Origin: Algoriphagus sp. A40
GTDB taxonomy: Bacteria > Bacteroidota > Bacteroidia > Cytophagales > Cyclobacteriaceae
Assembly (NCBI RefSeq): GCF_002002735.1
Contig: NZ_MUNY01000036.1
Span: 97,430 to 161,429 of the forward strand
Length of the DNA: 64,000 bases
Direction: 5' to 3'
The position numbers and the translations under genes were made by a program. Below are positions 24,948-33,977 of this stretch, one piece after another; position 1 is the first letter of the stretch; each line of letters opens with the position of its first letter. Under the pieces are notes generated by a model. The model did no database searches. It was given only the letters and a program-made list of their open reading frames with translations, and was not told the origin of the DNA.

Positions 24948-27275
24948 CTATCGCTTAATCACCCACACATCCGAGATTCTCGAATAATGTCTCCATGCCA
25001 GGTGGGATTCCTCAGGGCGGTCAAAGGTGACCGTCATCTTCCCGTCTCCAACCACATCTTTCGGCACGATGAATTCCTTGAATCCACCCAGTTCCTTTTC
25101 GTATACCAATGGTTCCAGACGCTTGCCGTCAATGCGGATCAAGGCATCGCCGTAACCTGTCACACGGATCATGTAGCGGGCATTTGGATCCAAGTCTTCA
25201 TACTCCAGAATTGGATTGACTTGATAAACCTGCGAGGAAAGTCTCCAACGGCTATATCCACTTGCCCACCAGCCAAAATCAACTGCATCGTACACCGTTG
25301 TAGTCACGTGTGGGCTGTTGGCGATATTGGACACGTCGTCGTAATAGCCGCCTTCACCCGGATTTTCCCAGTTGGCGATCAGATTAAGGTACTCTTGCTT
25401 TTGTTCTTCTGAACCCATTCCGCGGATGGAATCAAACTGATCCGCCAACCACCAGCGGTTGTTGAGCGGATAGTCCACAAAATCCAGGATACATCCGCGC
25501 TGGGAATTGCTTGCCTTATATTTTTCCACTGAGGTCTGAAGCCCGATGGAGGTAAACAGCGCCTGAGCATAGTCTTCAATTTTCTTTCGTGACTCCCGCT
25601 CAATCGGCTGAGAATCCGCAAGATTTACCAGATCCAAAGCCTGCTTCATTGCAGCATCTGTACCTAGTACATTGGCTTGAAGGAGCACTTGGTTGGCCTG
25701 CTTTTCCAATCCAGTCTCGTAGATTTTCCGATGACGGACATAGGAATCGTAATAGGCCCGAATGACCAACATCTGCCATCTCCAGTTGCTTGAAAGCTGG
25801 GGATTGGTCGCCTCCAGGTTTTTCCAATAGGCCAAAGTTGGCTCAATACCTCCGTTGTCGATGATTGATCCGTCCCAGTTTCTTTCCAGGCCCAAAATTC
25901 CTTCAGCCGCTGTTTCTTCCAGCTTATTCTCGAAGAAGAAATTGGAATACTCCTTCATGATATCCAGGACGTTTTTGTTCGGGTCCCAACCTCTTTGGCT
26001 CCAAATGACTTTGTTCACATCGTCGTGGCAACCGTCAGAATAGGATACAAAACCGTCGGTGAAAGGCGCATATTTATTATGAACTCCGGCATAGAAAACG
26101 GGCATGGGATTGATGCCCTCGCGGCCGATGGTCAGCGCAAACGCCTGATCGAAATTCGGTGCAGGGTAATCACATCTCACATTGTGCGTGATGTCCGGAT
26201 AATGTCTGTGCTTGTATTGCTTTGGAAGTCTGAAGCGGGTCTCTGAAATCGGCGGGCTGCTCGGTCCGGATACTACTCCGCGCAACCAAGTCGGTTTGTT
26301 TTGTTCCAAATACTGGTAGAAATAATCTACCTGCTCCTGACTAAATCCCTGAAGGGAAATCCAGATTCCGGCATTGGGATGATGCTTTACCAATCGGGCA
26401 TGAAGGTCTTTCAAGAATGGCAAAACATCTTTGGGATGGTTGTGCCCTGGGTCACCGCCCGGGAAAAAGATATTGTCCAGACGGGGGATTTTTGGATAGT
26501 TGGCCTCGTGGATATCCAGCTCTTTTGTGCGGATGGCCGCATCGGTCAGATCCACAGTGGCCGGAGTCCACATCCAATATTCGATGTCGTACTTGTCACA
26601 GATCTCGCTCATTTTCACATTCATCTCCTCACGGGAAATTTTGAAATGCGGGCTGTTGTCATTTCCACCGTCGGGAGGAATGTTTTCGATGGCATTTGTG
26701 CCAAAAAGAGCCAGTTCACGGATGTATTGGTCGTATTGCTCTACCGTCCAGGCATCGTATGAATTGGCGGTATTTCTGTAGCCGATCTGATGTCCTCGAA
26801 GGGAATATTTTGGTGCAGAGGCAAAGTTCAAATGATCGTCAACCAGAAACTGACCTTTGGAAAGCGAGGATGTTCTCAGCAATTCACCGATTCCAAAAAT
26901 CACTGCTCTGGAGTCGGATCCGATGATCCAAATGACATTGTCCTGAAAGACGATTCGAAAACCTTCCGGTTGAAATTCCGGGGATTTTTTATCGGTAGAA
27001 ACCGGAAGTTTTTTTCCATTCAGTTCGGCAGAAGAAGAAAGTGCCAGTGCGATGGTGAATTTTCCAGCTGTATTCCAAGTCTGAGATTGACTCAGGCTGA
27101 TTTTACTCCGCTTCCCGATTTCCTCCTGTAAAATTTCCAAAGCTGAAGCTCTGACCTGAGGTTTGATATCCTCAGAAATGAGCACATTGAGTTTGTTCAG
27201 GTTGATGGATGCAGCCTGGACAAACTGAAGGGAAAGGAATAAAAAACAAAAAAGGAAAGAAATTCTCATTCTCAT
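24948..27275 (-). CDS. Secreted glycosidase-like protein (GH67/GH20-type N domain), paralogue of 27446
   Basis: A 775-residue protein with a signal peptide (MRMRISFLFCFLFLSLQFVQA). Residues about 25-140 form the small alpha/beta domain that precedes GH20/GH67-type barrels (ASALEILQEEIGKR; AVIFGIGELLRTSSLSKG). The TIM-barrel part contains RGHQIGYRNTANSYDAWTVE, MWTPATVDLTDAA and DNIFFPGGDPGHNHP. The C terminus has NWENPGEGGYYDDV and a sugar-binding-like YSRISDVWVIKR ending. The start at 27275 is chosen because the 21 residues upstream do not fit. It is divergent from a longer paralogue, with about 170 bp between them. Substrate unknown; a uronic-acid or amino-sugar glycan is likely. Confidence 0.65.
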   Translation of the reverse strand: MRMRISFLFCFLFLSLQFVQAASINLNKLNVLISEDIKPQVRASALEILQEEIGKRSKISLSQSQTWNTAGKFTIALALSSSAELNGKKLPVSTDKKSPEFQPEGFRIVFQDNVIWIIGSDSRAVIFGIGELLRTSSLSKGQFLVDDHLNFASAPKYSLRGHQIGYRNTANSYDAWTVEQYDQYIRELALFGTNAIENIPPDGGNDNSPHFKISREEMNVKMSEICDKYDIEYWMWTPATVDLTDAAIRTKELDIHEANYPKIPRLDNIFFPGGDPGHNHPKDVLPFLKDLHARLVKHHPNAGIWISLQGFSQEQVDYFYQYLEQNKPTWLRGVVSGPSSPPISETRFRLPKQYKHRHYPDITHNVRCDYPAPNFDQAFALTIGREGINPMPVFYAGVHNKYAPFTDGFVSYSDGCHDDVNKVIWSQRGWDPNKNVLDIMKEYSNFFFENKLEETAAEGILGLERNWDGSIIDNGGIEPTLAYWKNLEATNPQLSSNWRWQMLVIRAYYDSYVRHRKIYETGLEKQANQVLLQANVLGTDAAMKQALDLVNLADSQPIERESRKKIEDYAQALFTSIGLQTSVEKYKASNSQRGCILDFVDYPLNNRWWLADQFDSIRGMGSEEQKQEYLNLIANWENPGEGGYYDDVSNIANSPHVTTTVYDAVDFGWWASGYSRWRLSSQVYQVNPILEYEDLDPNARYMIRVTGYGDALIRIDGKRLEPLVYEKELGGFKEFIVPKDVVGDGKMTVTFDRPEESHLAWRHYSRISDVWVIKR

Positions 27276-27445
27276 GAAGACTTGTATTTTGGGGTGATAG
27301 GTTGTCAAAGGTTTGATTTCTGGACTTCTCACACACAATACTTTGATTTTCTGAATTAGGGCTATTGCCTAGTCTTTTTTTATCTCAAGTCAGTATTTAT
27401 TCCAGCTTCACCTTTCCCCTTTTTCTCCTAAATCGGAAATCATTT

Positions 27446-30064
27446 ATGAAAAGCCTGTTTAAAACTCTGTTTCTCTACTCGATTCTTTTTGCATTTCTGC
27501 CAATTCAACTTAGGGCTGAAAAGCAACCAATTCAGGAATATCATCAAGTCACTGTCTTACTTGGAAAAGAAGCCGGAAATGTAGAAAAGCTGGTTGCGGA
27601 TTTGCTCAAGGACCGGATTATTGAAAAATCGGATGTCGAAATTGCAATCACCCAGAATCCGGAAAATGCCAAAGGCTTGGTCATTTTGCTAGGCAGACCC
27701 GAGCACCATTCTTCCATTCAGGAACAATTCGTGAAATACCGGATTCCGGCTTTGACTGATCTTGCTCCTGGCCCAGAGGGCTTTTTGCTCAGGCAGTTGG
27801 ACTCCAATCTTTTGCTGGCAGCAGGAATCGATGACCGTGGAAGCCTTTATGCAGTTGGAGAAATACTTCGGCAGCTCAATTACGGAAAAGACAACATTTC
27901 TCTTCCATCCAATCTGAATATCCGGACCGCACCTGCTTTTGAAATCCGGGGAACCCAGTTTGGACAGAGCGGAGTGGCAAAAACCCTGGCGAAAGTCCGG
28001 GACTGGACCGATCAGGAAACTCAGCGGGTCATTCTTGATTATGCACTTGCAGGCGCCAATACCTTCAGCGTGGATGAGGGACCGATGTATGATTTCATCA
28101 AATCTTTTGGTTTGATGACCCAGGGAGGATTTGGGGCAAATACAGCATCTGAAGTCAAAGACCCACTTTGGATGGCCTCTGAATCCATTGGTCGGGGAGG
28201 TTATGTCTGTCCTTCTGTCCCTGCGGCCAAAGCTTACATGCTCCAAAAGTTTGAGGAATTTGCAAAAACTAGCCCCTCTTATGACTTTCTCAAATTCCAG
28301 GGAGGAGACGGGGGAGGCTGTGAATGTGACCGTTGTGATCCTTATGGACTGACATTTATCCACTTGGTGGAAGAAATGTCCAATATCATGCACAAGTATC
28401 ATCCTAAGACTCGAATCTACTTCACCAACCAGAAGTTTGACAATGCGGATGATGAGGCCATTTTCGAATATCTCAATGAAAAACCGCGCGATTGGCTTTG
28501 GGCTTGGGGTTTTGGTCCGGGTTCGGACGCGACCACCTGGCAGCCAGGTCACCGGCAAACCCACCGAATGGACCTGTTCAGGTATCCGGGTTTTGGACCG
28601 TATGGATTGTACCCTCTGGAAATAACCCGACAGATGCCTGCGAGACACAAGCTCCTGTATTACAATGAAATCACCCACTGGAAATACGCCCAGCATGCCT
28701 ATGTTCAGATGTACCCAAGAGCGGACAAAAACGGCGATCTGCCTCCACACTGGGGCCATGACATCTACGAGCGTCGGCCTGATCAATATTTGACCCAGGT
28801 ATACAACCGACTGTCATTCTATGCCTGGCCCAAACAATATCATCGCGTCTTCAACGATCTGATGCCATACGGTATCGGTGACATTACCCACTCCTCAGGC
28901 AATCACGACCACTTCAACCAATGGATGTGGCAGCGACTTCTTTGGGCTCCCCGAACTTCGGTAGAGGATGTTGTGGATGATTATTCGAAAAATTGGTTTG
29001 GGCCGGAAGCGGCACCGCTGATGGCCAAAGCTATCTTCCAACTGGAAGAAAATCTGGGAGAAATCCCCGGAAAACCCCTGCCTGAAAAAGAAGGCATCCT
29101 TTCCTACTACCAATTGGTGACTGAAGCCGGAAAAGTAATGCCCGAAAACTGGAAGAAAAGCAACTGGCTCTGGAGAATGTATCTGCAAAAAGGAGCTCTG
29201 GACCGCTATACCCAACTGATGGTCAACCGCCAAATCCAACTGCAAACAGAAGTGGAAGAATTGGTCAAAACCGGTTCAGCACAGGAAGTTTCAGATCAGG
29301 TCCTTAATCAAGCCCTGCAAAAACTAAGGTCTGAAAAAATGGAATCTCCTGAAATGTTTGGATTGAAGGAAGAAGCCAAACAATTGGGGGAAGAAAGCAA
29401 TGCGCTGTTTGGCTCAAGAAACGAAGGCTTCTTCAATCTGGAGCATGATTTTATCGGTTTGGGATGGCTGGATCGCCAACTCAACCGTGCTCTTGCAGCC
29501 AAAGGAAAACACCGAAAAGAACTCCTGGCGATGATCACTGACTATGAAAATCCCGGTGAAGGAGGTCAGTACGACAACCTCGGCACAGCCAATCCTGCTC
29601 CAAATGTCGTCTTTGGCTATCCTTACGATCATGGCCAACCTTACGTCCAGCAGATGCTTTCTGAAGGAAATCGGCCAAGTCAGCGTTCCATGCACTTCAC
29701 TCAGGATGAGGCTCAGGGAGTGACGCTTCATTACCGCGATCTCGATCCCAATGCCAAGTATAAAATCCGCTTTACCCTAGTCCGACCTTGGTATCAGGAT
29801 CGCTATGCCAGTCGGATGAACCAGAAATCCGAAACAATACTTGCAGATGAACAGGTACTAGCCCAAGACCTCGAAATACCCCTTCAGATGAGCGATCACT
29901 TCACTTTTGAAATTCCGGGGAAGTTGACCAAAGACGGAGAATTGCACATCCGTTTTCAGAAAGCCGCAGATTTAGCATATGGCGACAGGGTTACTGTGGA
30001 GCAATGGAGGAATTCGGGAGGCTGGGGCACCTTGGTGTCGGAGGTTTGGCTAATTAAGGAATAG
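27446..30064 (+). CDS. Secreted glycosidase-like protein (GH67/GH20-type N domain), longer paralogue
   Basis: A 872-residue protein with a signal peptide (MKSLFKTLFLYSILFAFLPIQLRA). The N-terminal domain has VTVLLGKEAGNVEKLVADLL and AAGIDDRGSLYAVGEILRQL; the barrel has EIRGTQFGQSGVAKTLAKVRDWT and a metal-like FQGGDGGGCECDRCDPYG cluster. The C terminus repeats the paralogue's hallmark in YENPGEGGQYDNLG, about 140 residues before the end, then DLDPNAKYKIRF and SEVWLIKE. ATG 27446 is used since the in-frame extension upstream (27365) lacks coding character. It is divergent from the 24948 gene, shares the gap of about 170 bp, and leads into the sulfatase, so together they look like one sulfated-glycan degradation locus. 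Confidence 0.65.
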   Translation: MKSLFKTLFLYSILFAFLPIQLRAEKQPIQEYHQVTVLLGKEAGNVEKLVADLLKDRIIEKSDVEIAITQNPENAKGLVILLGRPEHHSSIQEQFVKYRIPALTDLAPGPEGFLLRQLDSNLLLAAGIDDRGSLYAVGEILRQLNYGKDNISLPSNLNIRTAPAFEIRGTQFGQSGVAKTLAKVRDWTDQETQRVILDYALAGANTFSVDEGPMYDFIKSFGLMTQGGFGANTASEVKDPLWMASESIGRGGYVCPSVPAAKAYMLQKFEEFAKTSPSYDFLKFQGGDGGGCECDRCDPYGLTFIHLVEEMSNIMHKYHPKTRIYFTNQKFDNADDEAIFEYLNEKPRDWLWAWGFGPGSDATTWQPGHRQTHRMDLFRYPGFGPYGLYPLEITRQMPARHKLLYYNEITHWKYAQHAYVQMYPRADKNGDLPPHWGHDIYERRPDQYLTQVYNRLSFYAWPKQYHRVFNDLMPYGIGDITHSSGNHDHFNQWMWQRLLWAPRTSVEDVVDDYSKNWFGPEAAPLMAKAIFQLEENLGEIPGKPLPEKEGILSYYQLVTEAGKVMPENWKKSNWLWRMYLQKGALDRYTQLMVNRQIQLQTEVEELVKTGSAQEVSDQVLNQALQKLRSEKMESPEMFGLKEEAKQLGEESNALFGSRNEGFFNLEHDFIGLGWLDRQLNRALAAKGKHRKELLAMITDYENPGEGGQYDNLGTANPAPNVVFGYPYDHGQPYVQQMLSEGNRPSQRSMHFTQDEAQGVTLHYRDLDPNAKYKIRFTLVRPWYQDRYASRMNQKSETILADEQVLAQDLEIPLQMSDHFTFEIPGKLTKDGELHIRFQKAADLAYGDRVTVEQWRNSGGWGTLVSEVWLIKE

Positions 30065-30131
30065 AGTCCTGCTGATAAATGCCGGGCCTTTTCCTTAACT
30101 TATAAAACCTAACCTTCCTTCACAACCGGCA

Positions 30132-31652
30132 ATGGCTTACCCCCTCTTTTTGACCCTCCTTTTTCTTCTTTTTCTTACCAAAGAAGAAAAGACGTCTGAA
30201 AAACCGAACATCGTTTTGATTTTGGCGGATGACTTGGGGTGGTCGGATATCGGAAGCTATGGAAGCGAGGTGGAGACTCCCAACCTGGACTGGCTGGCCG
30301 AAAACGGTGTCCGCTTCACCCAGATGTACAATACCGCTAAATGCAATCCATCTCGGGCTGCTTTGCTTACCGGATTGTATGCCCAGCAAGTAGGCTATGA
30401 AGCTAGCTATCTCCAGCCCTTAAAAAACGGGATTACCTTGGGCGAGCTTCTTCAATCTGCGGGATACAGGACGCTTTGGTCCGGAAAGCACCATGGCTTT
30501 GACCATCCGATGGACCGGGGTTTTGACCGGTATTTTGGTCTGAAAGAGGGCGCATCCAACCACTTCAATCCCGGACCTAAGCGGGAAAATGAGCCTCAGC
30601 CTGCCCAAAAAAGGCCCGATCGGCCATTTTATGAGGATCGGAAACTTTACCAGCCCTTCTCCCCGCCCCAAGGTTACTACTCCACAGACTACTTTACCAA
30701 GTATGCCCTGCAATGGCTCGAGGAATACAAGGACGAGGAAAAACCATTTTTCATTTTTCTAGCTTACACCGCACCCCATGACCCCTTGATGGCCTGGCCG
30801 GAAGACATTGCCAAATACCAGGGAAAATATGCTGAAGGCTATGAGGCAATACGTCAAAGACGATTTGAAAAGCAAAAACAGCTTGGGATCATCGATGAAA
30901 ACAATATTCTGACCGAAGCAACGCATGTTCCTTGGACTTCTCTTTCGGATTCCCTTCGAAAAGCCGAAGAGCAGAAAATGGAGGTTTATGCAGCAATGAT
31001 CGACCGGATGGATCAAAAAATCGGAGAAATCATCCAAAAATTGAGAGCACAGGGCAAATTGGAAAACACGGTTTTTATTTTTCTTTCCGACAATGGGTCC
31101 TCAGCTGAAATGGTCAATCTTCCAGGAGACGGCAAAATCGGAACAGTAGGCCATTGGACTTCTTTGGGTCCGGATTGGGCAAATGTGGGTAACACGCCAC
31201 TTCGCTTTTACAAAAACTACTCTTTTGAAGGCGGGATTAAAACCCCATTGATCATCTCCTGGCCCAAAGGTCTGGGGCATCAAAATGATGTTAATCCTTT
31301 TCCTGCCCATTTGATCGACATTCTTCCCACTTTGGCGGAACTTGCCGGAGCGGATTACCCGACTGAATACAACGGAAAATCAGTTCTCCCAGCCGAGGGC
31401 CAAAGTCTTTTACCCGCCATCCGTGGTGAAAAATCCCTTCGGGAAAAGCCCATCTTTTGGGAATGGTCGGTGGGCAGAGCCGTACGAAAAGGGGACTGGA
31501 AACTGGTAACTCATGGAAAAAATGCCCCATGGGAGCTTTACAACCTAAAAACCGATCCTTCTGAAATCCAAAATGTCATTTCCAAACATCCAGAAACTGC
31601 CAAGGAATTGGAAATCCTATTCTATGATTGGAAAAAACGCGTAAGCCCATGA
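30132..31652 (+). CDS. Arylsulfatase (type I, formylglycine-dependent)
   Basis: A 506-residue sulfatase. Metal-binding DD is in LILADDLGWSD; the catalytic Cys is in CNPSR, the C-x-P-S-R motif that is oxidised to formylglycine by an anaerobic or aerobic maturase not in this window. Later motifs are AYTAPHDPL, FLSDNGSS and WSVGRAVRKGDWKLV. The N-terminal MAYPLFLTLLFLLFL is a signal peptide for export. It removes sulfate esters from glycans in the periplasm or outside, which fits the flanking glycosidase-like genes. The stop overlaps the ATG of a 40-codon gene. Confidence 0.92.
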   Translation: MAYPLFLTLLFLLFLTKEEKTSEKPNIVLILADDLGWSDIGSYGSEVETPNLDWLAENGVRFTQMYNTAKCNPSRAALLTGLYAQQVGYEASYLQPLKNGITLGELLQSAGYRTLWSGKHHGFDHPMDRGFDRYFGLKEGASNHFNPGPKRENEPQPAQKRPDRPFYEDRKLYQPFSPPQGYYSTDYFTKYALQWLEEYKDEEKPFFIFLAYTAPHDPLMAWPEDIAKYQGKYAEGYEAIRQRRFEKQKQLGIIDENNILTEATHVPWTSLSDSLRKAEEQKMEVYAAMIDRMDQKIGEIIQKLRAQGKLENTVFIFLSDNGSSAEMVNLPGDGKIGTVGHWTSLGPDWANVGNTPLRFYKNYSFEGGIKTPLIISWPKGLGHQNDVNPFPAHLIDILPTLAELAGADYPTEYNGKSVLPAEGQSLLPAIRGEKSLREKPIFWEWSVGRAVRKGDWKLVTHGKNAPWELYNLKTDPSEIQNVISKHPETAKELEILFYDWKKRVSP

Positions 31653-31771
31653 AAGACAATACCACTCTGATCATCATCGTTTCGATCCTGGGCCTTCATT
31701 TCCTGGCAGGAATCGGTTGGCTCATGTATAAAATCTTGGGATCGAAACCATCCGAAAAACCCAAAGAGTAG
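31649..31771 (+). CDS. 40-aa single-TM peptide coupled to the sulfatase
   Basis: A 40-residue peptide starting at the ATG that overlaps the sulfatase stop by 4 bp (ATGA). It begins MKDNTT, has one hydrophobic helix (about 7-28, LIIIVSILGLHFLAGIGWLMY) broken only by its Trp/Gly pattern, and a positively charged tail (KSEKPKE-like). The overlap indicates translational coupling. No family is recognised. It may be a membrane anchor or regulator of the sulfatase. Confidence 0.55.
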   Translation: MKDNTTLIIIVSILGLHFLAGIGWLMYKILGSKPSEKPKE

Positions 31772-31890
31772 CTAACCTTTCCCTGATCGCCTCTAAATAG
31801 ATGAAGTTTTTGTAAACTTATTTCAATCGGCCCAAAGCTTCATCAGGATTTGATATTTTGGACTTAATTTTCAATAACCCCTCAAACACA

Positions 31891-32670
31891 ATGCACAAGC
31901 TTCTCACTCTCCTGTTTTCCATGGTTTTCATCACTTTTTCATCAATCGGACAAGGCAAGTTCCATGTCAACAAAGTCATCGCACACCGGGGTGCCTGGAA
32001 AACTCAAGGAATACCTCAAAACTCTATTGCCTCTCTCAGTGAAGCTGTGAGACTTGGCTGTGAAGGCTCTGAATTTGATGTCTGGATGACTTCTGATGAG
32101 GTTTTGGTGGTCAATCATGATCCTGAATATCAGGGAATGGACATCGAAACCTCCACTTACGAGCAGCTTTTGACCAAACAGCTTCCCAATGGAGAAAAAA
32201 TCCCAACCCTGAAAGAATACCTGAGAGAAGGCAAGAAGCAAAAGAAAACCAAGTTGATTTTGGAATTCAAGCCTTCCCGGGTCAGTGTGGAGCGAAGCGA
32301 AAAAGTCGGTGAAATGTCCGTCAAAACCGTAAAGGAACTGAAAGCCCAAAAGTGGGTGGACTACATCACCTTCAGCTATGAAGGGGGAAAAAAAGCAATT
32401 GCAACAGACCCAAAGGCTAATGTGGCCTACCTCACAGGAAATATACCACCTGCCCAACTCAAGGAAGACGGCTTTTTTGGTTTTGACTACAACATCGGGG
32501 TTCTTAGAAAAAAGCCTGAATGGATCACCGAAGCACAGCAACTTGGCCTGACCGTTAATGCCTGGACTGTCAACAAGGAAGAAGACATGAAATGGCTTTT
32601 GGATCTGAAAGTTGACTTCATCACTACCGACGAGCCTGAATTACTTTTCAAACTTATCAACGGAAAGTAA
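31891..32670 (+). CDS. Glycerophosphodiester phosphodiesterase family protein
   Basis: A 259-residue secreted protein: signal peptide MHKLLTLLFSMVFITFSSIG then a GDPD TIM barrel. The catalytic elements are IAHRGAW near 33, EGSEFDVWMTSDEVLVVNHD with E-x-D and H, and the C-terminal NAWTVNKEEDMKWLLDLKVDFITTDEP. It should cleave glycerophosphodiesters to glycerol 3-phosphate and an alcohol, or act on a similar phosphodiester. ATG 31891 is preferred to an in-frame ATG at 31858 because it directly begins the signal peptide. It follows the 40-aa gene by about 120 bp. Confidence 0.88.
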   Translation: MHKLLTLLFSMVFITFSSIGQGKFHVNKVIAHRGAWKTQGIPQNSIASLSEAVRLGCEGSEFDVWMTSDEVLVVNHDPEYQGMDIETSTYEQLLTKQLPNGEKIPTLKEYLREGKKQKKTKLILEFKPSRVSVERSEKVGEMSVKTVKELKAQKWVDYITFSYEGGKKAIATDPKANVAYLTGNIPPAQLKEDGFFGFDYNIGVLRKKPEWITEAQQLGLTVNAWTVNKEEDMKWLLDLKVDFITTDEPELLFKLINGK

Positions 32671-32861
32671 GTACCTCTTTTCTCACCATTTTCCTTCTAG
32701 AATCGAAAGTCCAAACGGGTAAGACCATTACCTTTCCAGTCTCATCGGCTGTGGTTTTTCCGATTGGAAACCTATTTTCTCTAACATGAGACAATAAGCA
32801 TTTTGCCCCATTCTGTTTTGTGAATTTTGGGTATCTTTCCCTGTTCAAAAACAAAAATCCT

Positions 32862-33767
32862 ATGAAACGACCCATTACTTTATTGCTGGCACTGACGCTT
32901 GGATTTACCGCGTTTAGTCCAAAAATCGAAACAGTGGACCCACCAAAATCCTCTGAGGTTTCTCAGGCAAAGGCTAAAAAATTTGGAGGCCTGGCCCTTT
33001 ACACTGTTCGTGATGCCATGGGAAAAGATCCCAAGGGAACGCTTAAGGCGGTTGCCGATGCGGGATATGCCTATGTCGAAGCAGCAGGCTATGCAGATGG
33101 CAAGTTTTATGGCATGGAACCTGCCGAATTTAAAGCTTATTTGAAATCTCTTGGTCTTACTGCCAAAAGCTCCCACATGGGCATGGTAAATCTGGAAAAT
33201 GCGGATAAGCTGATTGCAGACTCAAAAGCTGCTGGAATTGAATATTTCGTGATTCCTGTTCCCCCGATGGGCATGTTCAAGTTTGACCCGGCCACCCGAA
33301 AAATGGGCATGACCGGTACTCCTGATCAAATTGTGGAAATCCTTAACACGATCGGTGAAAAATGTACCAATGCAGGCTTGAAGTTGCTTTACCACAACCA
33401 TGATTTCGAGTTTTTACCATTGGAAGACGGGACTATCCTGACTGACTACATTTTGAATAATTGCGACCCGAAACACGTCAACTTCCAAATGGATCTCTAT
33501 TGGGTGACAAAGGCAGGTGTTGATCCACTAACTTACTTCCATAGGTATCCCGGAAGATTCAAGGCTTGGCATGTGAAGGACATGAATGACGAAGGGCAAT
33601 TTGCGCCGGTTGGAACCGGAAACATTGACTTTAAGCGGATTCTGGCTGAAAAAAAGCAGTCAGGGATGGAATATTACCTCGTGGAGCAGGACAATACGTT
33701 TGGCTTGGATCCTTTGGAAGCAATTAAAATTAGCCATGCCGGATTGGAGGAAATCGGATTTAAATAA
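32862..33767 (+). CDS. Secreted sugar phosphate isomerase/epimerase-like protein (AP_endonuc_2 TIM barrel)
   Basis: A 301-residue protein with an N-terminal signal (MKRPITLLLALTLGFTAFS). The xylose-isomerase-like TIM barrel shows metal-ligand strands YHNHDFEFL, FQMDLYWVTK, AWHVKDMND and YLVEQDNT, in order. It starts with GGLALYTVRDAMGKDP, typical of the Bacteroidota secreted isomerases that act on 3-keto-sugars or related glycans. ATG 32862 begins the signal peptide. It comes after the glycerophosphodiesterase on the same strand, about 190 bp away, and ends at a strong terminator. Confidence 0.85.
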   Translation: MKRPITLLLALTLGFTAFSPKIETVDPPKSSEVSQAKAKKFGGLALYTVRDAMGKDPKGTLKAVADAGYAYVEAAGYADGKFYGMEPAEFKAYLKSLGLTAKSSHMGMVNLENADKLIADSKAAGIEYFVIPVPPMGMFKFDPATRKMGMTGTPDQIVEILNTIGEKCTNAGLKLLYHNHDFEFLPLEDGTILTDYILNNCDPKHVNFQMDLYWVTKAGVDPLTYFHRYPGRFKAWHVKDMNDEGQFAPVGTGNIDFKRILAEKKQSGMEYYLVEQDNTFGLDPLEAIKISHAGLEEIGFK

Positions 33768-33792
33768 AACGAATGATTGATCTTTGTTGAAT

Positions 33793-33823
33793 AAAAGAGA
33801 GGAGTCGCGACTCCTCTCTTTTT
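33793..33823. terminator. Strong palindromic terminator
   Basis: A 12-bp perfect palindrome arm, AGAGAGGAGTCG/CGACTCCTCTCT (33796-33819), extended by A-T pairs and followed by a T-run on the plus strand. It ends the isomerase transcript. Confidence 0.85.
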
Positions 33824-33928
33824 GTTTTTAACTTTTACAGTCCAGTTTGGCTTTTGGATCTTCAAATGCATTGGTGTTTCCAATGCAACACTTTGAAAAA
33901 TTTTTGATCCCAGATTTTTCCCAAAAAA

Positions 33929-33955
33929 AAGCCATCCCACAATGCAGGATGGCTT
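33929..33955 (-). terminator. Terminator of the CBM9-like gene
   Basis: AAGCCATCC (33929-33937) pairs with GGATGGCTT (33947-33955); the minus strand then reads a run of T. It lies about 25 bp beyond the gene's stop. Confidence 0.8.
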
Positions 33956-33977
33956 TTACCCTAAAAATCAGGTGATA

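Noticed and set aside
27689..28786. A 365-codon minus-strand open frame inside the 27446 gene
   Set aside because: Antisense shadow of a secreted glycosidase-like gene with clear signal peptide and paralogue; no start context or motif.
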